From contig JAITCT010000031.1 in NCBI GenBank assembly GCA_031282925.1, positions 1 to 5,042 on the forward strand: a DNA stretch of 5,042 nt. Reading direction: 5' to 3'. This document shows positions 1 to 5,042 of the stretch, piece by piece. Every line of letters starts with the position of its first letter. Positions within the stretch are counted from its first letter, which is position 1. Both the position numbers and the translations under genes were made by a program. The notes below the pieces were generated by a model, which worked only from the letters and a program-made list of their open reading frames with translations, did no database searches and was not told the origin of the DNA. Source of the stretch: Dysgonamonadaceae bacterium (GTDB lineage Bacteria; Bacteroidota; Bacteroidia; Bacteroidales; Azobacteroidaceae).

Positions 1-530
1 AAATGGCAACCGTCCGCGAAGGCGTGATGAAAAAAGAGATTATAGACGCTAACTATCAGGGAGAAACCATTTCGCACAATCCTTCCGAATACGTTTCGGA
101 CGAAGATTTTGTTGTCAGCGTCATTGAGCAGCACATTGAATTGTCAAAAATCAATATCAAATCCGCGCCAATCATCGTATCGGGCGGATACGGACTGGGT
201 TCCAAAGAAAACTTTGCCCTGCTTCATCAGTTAGCGGCAACCATCGGTGCGGAAGTCGGCGCTTCGCGTGCCGCTGTGGACGCCGGTTTTGCAGAACATG
301 AACGCCAGATAGGACAGACCGGCGTTACCGTTCGTCCCAAACTGTACATTGCATGTGGTATTTCCGGACAAATCCAGCACGTTGCAGGAATGCAGGACTC
401 TGCTATCATCCTCTCTGTCAACAATGACGCAAATGCACCAATCAACGCAATTGCCGATTATGTAATTGTTGGAGATGTGGAAACCGTTATCCCAAAGATG
501 ATTAAGTATTATAAAAAGAACAGTAAATGA
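1..530 (+). CDS. etfA: Electron transfer flavoprotein subunit alpha, C-terminal part (5' end outside window)
   Basis: EtfA pairs with EtfB to form the soluble FAD-containing heterodimer that takes electrons from acyl-CoA dehydrogenases. The window holds the last 175 or so codons, roughly half of a normal EtfA of 310-340 residues. The Met at position 3 lies in the internal motif MATVREGVM, where family members have a similar MATVRPGV-like stretch, so it is not the start and the gene begins upstream. Numbering from that Met, the FAD-binding domain shows GGYGLGSKENF (61-71), GASRAAVDAG (86-95), IGQTG (103-107) and ISGQIQH (120-126). The FAD contacts of human ETF alpha (Ser248, Arg249, Thr266, His286) correspond to Ser88, Arg89, Thr106 and His126 with identical spacing. 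The end (NDANAPINAIADYVIVGDV) is the usual family C-terminus, so the 3' end is intact. An EtfB gene is expected upstream. The partner dehydrogenase lies 1.5 kb downstream, beyond a two-gene cassette. Confidence 0.96.
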   Translation, partial: MATVREGVMKKEIIDANYQGETISHNPSEYVSDEDFVVSVIEQHIELSKINIKSAPIIVSGGYGLGSKENFALLHQLAATIGAEVGASRAAVDAGFAEHERQIGQTGVTVRPKLYIACGISGQIQHVAGMQDSAIILSVNNDANAPINAIADYVIVGDVETVIPKMIKYYKKNSK

Positions 531-531
531 C

Positions 532-557
532 TTTTATCGGTAAATTTACCGATAAAA
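532..557. promoter_or_regulatory. Perfect 26-bp palindrome, distal candidate operator of the SatD/DUF3307 cassette
   Basis: This is a perfect inverted repeat without spacer, centred between 544 and 545, beginning two bases after the etfA stop codon. Its inner 20 bases (535-554) read TATCGGTAAATTTACCGATA and are repeated identically at 564-583, 29 bp further on. The centre also contains TAAATTTA, one base away from the Bacteroidota -7 consensus TAnnTTTG. The downstream gene encodes a protein with a C-terminal helix-turn-helix, so autoregulation through this site is a plausible inference. A role as etfA terminator is unlikely because the stem is AT-rich and no U-tract follows. Confidence 0.75.
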
Positions 558-560
558 CCG

Positions 561-586
561 AAATATCGGTAAATTTACCGATATTT
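561..586. promoter_or_regulatory. Perfect 26-bp palindrome, proximal candidate operator abutting the SatD-family start codon
   Basis: This is the second perfect palindrome, centred between 573 and 574, with the same 20-bp core as the upstream copy but different flanks (AAA/TTT rather than TTT/AAA). It ends five bases before the ATG at 592, which leaves no room for a Shine-Dalgarno sequence. A protein bound here would cover the likely promoter or transcription start. TAAATTTA (570-577) and GATATTTG (580-587) each match TAnnTTTG at all but one position, so the -7 element may lie inside the palindrome. I found no convincing -33 element. Confidence 0.75.
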
Positions 587-591
587 GCAGT

Positions 592-1269
592 ATGAATAAC
601 GCAACCATATCGGCGGATATCGTTTCTTCTACGTCTTTGAATGTGAAGCAGCGATTGGTTTTGGAGAAAAAGTTCATTCAATTATTAATGATATTGAAAC
701 AAACTTTTGGTTCCGAAATGTTCTTCGGACGCTTGATTAAAGGAGATTATATCGAATGTGTCTTGAAAGATCCGAAGTTGGCTCTACGAGCGGCTTTGCT
801 CATCAAATCGCACGTTAAATCCCTCAATATACAGCCCGATAAAAAAGCGGGGCAAAATCTGGACGAATTTAAGGAATACGGCGTTCGTATTGCAATTGGT
901 GTAGGCGAGTTGTCTATTTTTAATAGAAAAAAGGGAATCATCGACGGTGAAGCGATTTATCTTTCCGGACGAGCTATCAATGAAATGACTGCTTCGGACA
1001 AAAAGAACAAGACGACATTGGTTTTCAAAAGCAGTAATAACGATTGGAACGATGTTTTCACGCCTATTTTCCAACTTTTGGACGTGTTATTTGCCAAATA
1101 CAAACGGGCGCAAAGCGAAGTTGTTTTTTACAAACTGCTCAATAAACCTGAAAAAGAAATAACGATGATATTGACAAAAAGCCAATCAACCATTAATCAA
1201 CATTCAACTTCTACCGGATGGTATGCCGTTGAAAGCGCTGTAAATTATTTTGAAAAGACGATCAATTGA
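592..1269 (+). CDS. SatD-family protein: nucleotide-cyclase-like domain plus C-terminal helix-turn-helix
   Basis: This 225-residue soluble protein is recognised as SatD family, named after a gene of the Streptococcus mutans acid-tolerance locus; its biochemical role is not settled. ISADIVSST (6-14) resembles the DIVGST metal-binding motif of class III nucleotide cyclases. IKGDYIECVL (49-58) matches the second metal-binding GD loop, VRIAIGVGEL (98-107) the RIGIxxGE strand, and GEAIYLSGRA (119-128) the GxAVNLAAR motif. Asp9, Asp52 and Arg127 are thus retained, but the cyclase Asn is Tyr123, so the fold may bind a nucleotide without being an active cyclase. Residues 188-221 (around TKSQSTINQHS and GWYAVESAVNYFE) look like a DNA-binding helix-turn-helix. 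The ATG at 592 is chosen because the conserved domain starts at residue 6. Twin palindromes precede the gene, and the DUF3307 gene follows after two bases, so the pair is probably one autoregulated operon. The family call is firm; the activity is inferred. Confidence 0.85.
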   Translation: MNNATISADIVSSTSLNVKQRLVLEKKFIQLLMILKQTFGSEMFFGRLIKGDYIECVLKDPKLALRAALLIKSHVKSLNIQPDKKAGQNLDEFKEYGVRIAIGVGELSIFNRKKGIIDGEAIYLSGRAINEMTASDKKNKTTLVFKSSNNDWNDVFTPIFQLLDVLFAKYKRAQSEVVFYKLLNKPEKEITMILTKSQSTINQHSTSTGWYAVESAVNYFEKTIN

Positions 1270-1271
1270 AC

Positions 1272-2078
1272 ATGTTCGGAAATTTATTCATATCGCAATG
1301 TATCGCTCATTTTTTGGCTGATTTTACTTTTCAGCCTCAAAGATGGTGCGAGAAGAAAAATACCCGTCCGGTTACAATCGTTCATTTTTACCATGCACTT
1401 GTTGTTTTCGGTTTATCAACTTTATTCTTTTTGATACCGACTCGTGGAGAAAAATTCCTTCCTATACTGTTATTTGCCTCTATTATTGCAACCACTCATT
1501 TTGTAATAGACGTAATTAAAAGTTATTTGTTTGTAAAAAAAACAGGACTGAATTTTTTATTTATCACAGATCAAGTAATACATATACTCATTATTAGTTT
1601 GATAACTTTTTCTTTCTATAAGGGTTCATTCTTATTTCCTTGTGAATCTGTCGGATATTATAATTTGCCGGAAAGCGCTCATCAGGCTTTTTCGGTTAAA
1701 AAATTATTTATTTTATTATCGCTTTATCTGTGTACAAACCCGGCTAATGTTTTCATTAACAATATTATGGGAATATATAATATTACGACGCCGAACACAA
1801 AACGAAATAATGACTTGCCGAATGCAGGAAAACTGATCGGCATTATAGAACGAACATTATCCTTTATTTTGATTACATTCGATCATTTTTCGATTGTAGG
1901 TTTCATTATTGCCGCCAAATCAATTTTGCGTTTCAGGGATACCGATACGGCAAAAACAGAATATTTATTAATCGGTTCTTTGCTTAGCTTTGGAATAGCA
2001 ATTTTACTTGGTATCATTTATCATAACATAAACGAAATAATTTTTTCAATATTTAAAATATGGCTAATTTTTATTTAG
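1272..2078 (+). CDS. DUF3307-family polytopic membrane protein
   Basis: This 268-residue inner-membrane protein of unknown function commonly occurs beside SatD-family genes. The family N-terminal motif is present as CIAHFLADFTFQ (10-21, with His13, Asp17, Gln21). It is followed by VHFYHALVVFGL (37-48), ATTHFVIDVIKSY (73-85) and FITDQVIHILII (97-108), each setting His or Asp beside a hydrophobic segment. The C-terminal half has the typical NAGKLIGIIERTLSF (184-198), a hydrophobic segment leading to AAKSILRF (214-221), and EYLLIGSLLSFGIAILLGII (230-249). I judge there to be about six to eight membrane segments. I take ATG 1272 as the start, two bases after the upstream stop; an in-frame TTG at 1266 would overlap that gene by four bases and add two residues. 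The 3' end overlaps the dehydrogenase start by 19 bp. The gene is strongly AT-rich: the 60 bases at 1561-1620 contain 13 G or C. The His/Asp pattern could bind a metal, but that is inference. Confidence 0.85.
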   Translation: MFGNLFISQCIAHFLADFTFQPQRWCEKKNTRPVTIVHFYHALVVFGLSTLFFLIPTRGEKFLPILLFASIIATTHFVIDVIKSYLFVKKTGLNFLFITDQVIHILIISLITFSFYKGSFLFPCESVGYYNLPESAHQAFSVKKLFILLSLYLCTNPANVFINNIMGIYNITTPNTKRNNDLPNAGKLIGIIERTLSFILITFDHFSIVGFIIAAKSILRFRDTDTAKTEYLLIGSLLSFGIAILLGIIYHNINEIIFSIFKIWLIFI

Positions 2079-3766
2079 ACAATCCGTCATTAAAACATCA
2101 TTTGCACCATCCGCTGATGAAACGCATTGTTGAATTAAGAGAACGGAATTACGCGGATGCGGAAAAATACGATTACGCACCTTTCAATTATGAAGATGCG
2201 ATAGACAGTTACGAAAAAGTAATGGAAATTGCCGGCGAAATAACAGGCGACGTGATAGCCCCGAATGCGGAAGCCGTTGACGCCCACGGCCCCACCTTGT
2301 CCGGTAATCGCGTACAATACGATCCGAATACGGTTGAGAATCTGAATGCGACCATACAGGGTGGATTAATGGGACTTACCATGCCCCGCCGCTACAATGG
2401 CCTGAATTTCCCGATGGTAACCTTCATCATGGCTTCCGACATGGCAGCCCGCGCCGATGCGGGATTTGCCACGCTTTGGGCTTTACAGGACTGCGCGGAA
2501 ACTTTGTACGAATTTGGCGATGAAGCGCAGCGTCAGGCATTTCTTCCGCGCGCGTGCGCTGGTGAAACCATGTCTATGGACTTGACCGAACCGGACGCCG
2601 GCTCCGATTTGCAAGCGGTAATGCTGAAGGCAACTTTCGACGAAGCCGGTGATTGCTGGCGGTTAAATGGAGTGAAACGCTTTATTTCCAACGGCGATGC
2701 GGATATTCACCTGGTTTTGGCACGTTCGGAAGAAGGCACGAAAGACGGTCGCGGATTGTCAATGTTCATCTACGACAAACGGGATGGTGGCGTAAATGTT
2801 CGCCGGATTGAAAACAAAATGGGAATCAAAGGGTCTCCGACTTGCGAATTGACGTATAAAAACGCTAAAGCCCAGCTTTGCGGCAGCCGCAGATTGGGAT
2901 TAATCAAATACGTGATGTCGCTGATGAACGGCGCCCGCCTGGGTATCATGGCGCAGGCAACCGGTATTTCGGAAGCGACTTACCGTGAAGCCGTCGCCTA
3001 CGCCAAAGACCGCAAACAGTTCGGGAAAGCCATCATCGAATTTCCGGCTGTTTACGAAATGATTGCCATCATCAAAGCCAAATTGGACGCTTCCCGCGGG
3101 ATTCTTTACGAAACTTCGCGTTTTGTAGATATGTATAAAACATTGGAAGACATTGAAAAAGAACGCAAATTAGACGCCGGAGAAAAGGAAGAACTGAAAA
3201 AGTACAAGAAGCTGGCCGACGCATTCACCCCGCTGGGCAAAGCCATGAACACGGAATATGCCAACCAGAATGCTTACGACTGTGTCCAGATTCACGGCGG
3301 TTCGGGTTTCATGAAGGACTATCCTTGCGAACGTTATTACCGAGACGCCCGTATCACCAATATTTACGAAGGGACAACCCAAATGCAGGTCATAGCCGCC
3401 ATTCGTCACGTCCTGACAGGCACTTATTTTTCTCAAATGAAAGCCTATCAGGAAGAAATAAGCAATCCCGGACTGGCCGGTTTAAAAGCGCGTCTGGCAA
3501 AACTGGTTGATATTTACGAACAGTTGGTATCGAAAGTTGCCGATACGAAAGCCAACGAATACATTGATTTTCAAGCACGCCGGTTGGTAGATTGCACCGG
3601 ATATATCGTTTTGAGTTATCTTTTGTTGTTGGATACCCAACGAAACCCGGAAACATTCGGGGATTCTGCGGAAGTGTATGTCGCTTATGCCGAAGCGGAA
3701 GTGAAAAGGATTAATGATTTCATTTCCGGATTTGATATGGATCATTTGAAATATTACAGGCAATAA
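2060..3766 (+). CDS. Acyl-CoA dehydrogenase, long Bacteroidales type (568 aa)
   Basis: This cytoplasmic flavoenzyme oxidises an acyl-CoA to the 2,3-enoyl-CoA and passes electrons from FAD to ETF. MDLTEPDAGSD (173-183) is the FAD/substrate motif of the middle beta domain. RKQFG (318-322) and IHGGSGFMKDYPCERYYRDAR (411-431) are the C-terminal FAD-binding signatures. NIYEGTTQMQ (434-443) places the catalytic base at Glu437, as in medium- and short-chain enzymes. At 568 residues it exceeds classical enzymes of about 380. The extra length is a charged insert (about 355-380) and a C-terminal helical domain (about 455-568), as in the larger DmdC-like class, so its substrate cannot be named. The MANFYLDNPSLKHH start matches Bacteroides homologues and supports ATG 2060, although it lies inside the DUF3307 gene. 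Relatives are usually adjacent to etfBA, which supports EtfAB as electron partner. Base composition is much richer in GC than the preceding gene (35 of 60 bases at 2401-2460). No frameshift is apparent. Confidence 0.95.
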   Translation: MANFYLDNPSLKHHLHHPLMKRIVELRERNYADAEKYDYAPFNYEDAIDSYEKVMEIAGEITGDVIAPNAEAVDAHGPTLSGNRVQYDPNTVENLNATIQGGLMGLTMPRRYNGLNFPMVTFIMASDMAARADAGFATLWALQDCAETLYEFGDEAQRQAFLPRACAGETMSMDLTEPDAGSDLQAVMLKATFDEAGDCWRLNGVKRFISNGDADIHLVLARSEEGTKDGRGLSMFIYDKRDGGVNVRRIENKMGIKGSPTCELTYKNAKAQLCGSRRLGLIKYVMSLMNGARLGIMAQATGISEATYREAVAYAKDRKQFGKAIIEFPAVYEMIAIIKAKLDASRGILYETSRFVDMYKTLEDIEKERKLDAGEKEELKKYKKLADAFTPLGKAMNTEYANQNAYDCVQIHGGSGFMKDYPCERYYRDARITNIYEGTTQMQVIAAIRHVLTGTYFSQMKAYQEEISNPGLAGLKARLAKLVDIYEQLVSKVADTKANEYIDFQARRLVDCTGYIVLSYLLLLDTQRNPETFGDSAEVYVAYAEAEVKRINDFISGFDMDHLKYYRQ

Positions 3767-3812
3767 AGATCCACTTCATTCGGAAAAGTTATGAACTTCC
3801 GGAGAAAAGCAG

Positions 3813-3850
3813 TATTTTTGCGTGATTTTTTTAGTTCGGCGTAACTTTTG
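3813..3850 (+). promoter_or_regulatory. Candidate Bacteroidota promoter(s) for the fcl-gmd operon
   Basis: The 95-bp gap before fcl contains an exact -7 match to TAnnTTTG, TATTTTTG at 3813-3820, which would start transcription about 35 bases before the ATG. Alternatively its TTTG (3817-3820) serves as a -33 element, with TAACTTTTG (3842-3850) 21 bp downstream as a -7 box carrying one extra T, giving a very short leader. The first option has the better -7 box but no clear -33 element. Either way, the change of function from fatty-acid oxidation to sugar nucleotides makes a promoter here expected. Confidence 0.45.
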
Positions 3851-3861
3851 TATATTATCTT

Positions 3862-4932
3862 ATGCGGTTAAATGGAAAAATATTCATTGCGGGACACAAT
3901 GGCTTAGTAGGTTCCGCAATATTAAAAAACTTAAAGTCAAAAGATTATAACAATTTTGTTTTAAGAAGCCATCTTGAATTGGATTTGTGCAATCAGCCGG
4001 CAGTCTTTGACTTTTTTGAAAAAGAAAAGCCCGATTATGTTATTCTTGCGGCGGCAAAAGTAGGAGGAATTGTAGCAAACAATACCTATCGCGGACAGTT
4101 TATTTACGAGAATTTACAGATTCAAAACAACGTAATTCATGCTTCCCGGTTAAACGACGTGAAAAAATTGTTGTTTTTAGGTTCGACATGCATCTATCCC
4201 CGCGAGGCGCCTCAGCCGATGGGGGAAAACTGTTTATTGTCTTCGCCTCTGGAATACACAAATGAACCTTATGCGATTGCCAAAATTGCCGGAATCAAAC
4301 TTTGCGAAAGCTACAATCTTCAGTACGGTACGAATTATATTGCCGTTATGCCTACAAATTTGTACGGTCCGAATGACAATTTCGATTTGGAAAAATCGCA
4401 TGTCTTGCCCGCGCTTTTGCGTAAAGTCCACTTGGCTAAAAGCCTGATGAATGGCGATTGGAACGCCGTTCGGAGAGATTTGAACCGATTGCCCGTCGAA
4501 GGTCTTGACGGAAATGCCGGAGAAAACGCAATAGCAGCTAAATTGGAAAGATACGGCGTGAAAAAAGACAGCGTGGAAATCTGGGGTAGCGGAAAGCCTT
4601 TGCGCGAGTTTCTATGGAGCGAAGAAATGGCCGATGCGTGCGTGTTCATTATGGAAAACATTGACTTCAAAGATTTGAAACCCCAGGGAAAAGAAATCAG
4701 GAATACGCATATTAATATCGGAACGGGGAAAGAAATTTCCATTCGCGACTTGGCGGATTTAATCGCAAAAACAATCGGCTATCAGGGTAAATTCGTTTTC
4801 AATGCCGATAAGCCTGACGGTACGATGCGCAAATTGACCGACCCTGCCAAATTGCACCGGTTGGGTTGGAAACATAAAATCGACGTTGAAGAAGGTGTGA
4901 AGAAATTATATGCGTGGTATTTGGATAATTGA
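3862..4932 (+). CDS. fcl: GDP-L-fucose synthase (GDP-4-keto-6-deoxymannose 3,5-epimerase-4-reductase)
   Basis: This cytosolic NADPH-dependent enzyme converts GDP-4-keto-6-deoxy-D-mannose to GDP-L-fucose, the donor for fucosylated capsule and surface glycans. It belongs to the extended short-chain dehydrogenase family. IAGHNGLVGSAI (9-20) is the nucleotide-binding loop. LAAAKVGGIVANN (62-74) and GSTCIYP (107-113) are characteristic of Fcl. Ser108, Tyr137 and Lys141 (in EPYAIAKIAG) form the catalytic triad, and Cys110 and His180 match the epimerase residues Cys109 and His179 of the E. coli enzyme. PTNLYGPNDNFD (164-175) and GSGKPLREFLW (242-252) line the substrate site. At 356 residues it is about 35 longer than E. 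coli Fcl (321); the extra lies around 196-236, as I recall for Bacteroidota Fcl proteins. Start ATG 3862 puts the Rossmann motif at the usual distance from the N-terminus. gmd follows after 29 bp, so both are probably cotranscribed. It is also known as wcaG. Confidence 0.96.
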   Translation: MRLNGKIFIAGHNGLVGSAILKNLKSKDYNNFVLRSHLELDLCNQPAVFDFFEKEKPDYVILAAAKVGGIVANNTYRGQFIYENLQIQNNVIHASRLNDVKKLLFLGSTCIYPREAPQPMGENCLLSSPLEYTNEPYAIAKIAGIKLCESYNLQYGTNYIAVMPTNLYGPNDNFDLEKSHVLPALLRKVHLAKSLMNGDWNAVRRDLNRLPVEGLDGNAGENAIAAKLERYGVKKDSVEIWGSGKPLREFLWSEEMADACVFIMENIDFKDLKPQGKEIRNTHINIGTGKEISIRDLADLIAKTIGYQGKFVFNADKPDGTMRKLTDPAKLHRLGWKHKIDVEEGVKKLYAWYLDN

Positions 4933-4961
4933 TAATGATTTTACGTAATTAATAATAAGGT

Positions 4962-5042
4962 ATGGGAAAAGTTGCATTACTTACGGGAGTTACCGGGCAG
5001 GATGGGGCCTATTTGGCTGAGTTTCTGATAAAAAAAGGATAT
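4962..5042 (+). CDS. gmd: GDP-mannose 4,6-dehydratase, N-terminal fragment (3' end outside window)
   Basis: Gmd catalyses the first committed step, GDP-D-mannose to GDP-4-keto-6-deoxy-D-mannose with tightly bound NADP, and its product is the substrate of the Fcl encoded just upstream. Only 27 codons are visible, open to the window edge. They read MGKVALLTGVTGQDGAYLAE at the N-terminus, carrying the TGxTGQDGxYLAE nucleotide-binding motif (Gly9, Gly12, Gly15) that is diagnostic for Gmd, followed by FLIKKGY. The ATG at 4962 gives the normal short lead before the first strand. AAGG ends one base before the start, too close to act as a normal Shine-Dalgarno. The product could in principle feed GDP-rhamnose or perosamine synthesis, but the neighbouring fcl argues for fucose. 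The order fcl then gmd is the reverse of the frequent gmd-fcl order. Confidence 0.9.
   Translation, partial: MGKVALLTGVTGQDGAYLAEFLIKKGY

Noticed and set aside
3..5. ATG at position 3 as a real etfA start
   Set aside because: It falls in an internal conserved EtfA motif, and a protein starting there would lack the N-terminal domain; the frame is open to the window edge.
532..586. Palindromes as transcription terminators of etfA
   Set aside because: The stems are AT-rich without an unpaired loop, neither is followed by a T-run, and the tandem copies with an identical core next to a helix-turn-helix gene fit operators better.
1266..1274. TTG at 1266 as start of the DUF3307 gene
   Set aside because: An ATG two codons later (1272) is in frame, avoids overlap with the SatD-family stop, and still leaves the whole conserved N-terminal motif.
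1642..1836. 64-codon plus-strand frame inside the DUF3307 gene
   Set aside because: It lies entirely within a well-supported gene, has no ribosome-binding context and resembles no family; treated as an out-of-frame shadow.
1985..1992. TAGCTTTG, an exact TAnnTTTG match inside the DUF3307 gene, as a private promoter for the dehydrogenase
   Set aside because: No TTTG -33 element lies at the right distance, and a six-base match is expected by chance in such AT-rich coding sequence; it remains possible but unsupported.
3781..3801. Imperfect hairpin after the dehydrogenase (CGGAAAAGTT / AACTTCCG) as a terminator
   Set aside because: The stem has a two-base bulge and a three-base loop, and the nearest T-run begins about 14 bases later inside the candidate promoter, so it does not have the form of an intrinsic terminator.
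4335..4742. Long open frame of 135 codons on the minus strand within fcl
   Set aside because: It is fully antisense to a gene with complete catalytic motifs, and its translation shows no recognisable domain; it is a shadow of the coding strand.

Overview
The window looks like a piece of a Bacteroidales (Bacteroidota) chromosome. The acyl-CoA dehydrogenase is of the roughly 570-residue type typical of Bacteroides and Parabacteroides. The GDP-fucose synthase has the long form I associate with this phylum. Shine-Dalgarno sequences are absent or poor, and AT-rich Bacteroidota-style -7 boxes (TAnnTTTG) occur before one gene. I cannot name a genus. All genes are on the + strand; there are no RNA genes, insertion sequences or CRISPR arrays that I can see.

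Layout. Positions 1-530 hold the 3' half of etfA (electron transfer flavoprotein alpha subunit). Positions 531-591 hold two perfect 26-bp palindromes that share an identical 20-bp core, directly in front of the next gene. Positions 592-2078 carry a two-gene cassette: a SatD-family protein (a class III nucleotide-cyclase-like fold followed by a C-terminal helix-turn-helix) and a polytopic DUF3307 membrane protein. The second gene overlaps by 19 bp the start of a 568-residue acyl-CoA dehydrogenase (2060-3766). After a 95-bp gap with a likely promoter come fcl (GDP-L-fucose synthase, 3862-4932) and the first 27 codons of gmd (GDP-mannose 4,6-dehydratase, from 4962).

How the parts work together. 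EtfA (with an EtfB presumably encoded upstream) is the natural electron acceptor for the acyl-CoA dehydrogenase, and in related Bacteroidales these genes usually sit next to each other. Here the SatD/DUF3307 cassette, with its own palindromic operator, lies between them. It is markedly more AT-rich than the dehydrogenase in its DUF3307 part, which suggests a later insertion. Gmd and Fcl carry out the successive steps from GDP-mannose to GDP-L-fucose, which Bacteroidales use in capsular polysaccharide and surface glycans.

The most interesting item is the cassette. It joins a putative autoregulator with a cyclase-like fold to a membrane protein with conserved His/Asp motifs, under a striking double operator. 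Its function is not established by anything visible here.
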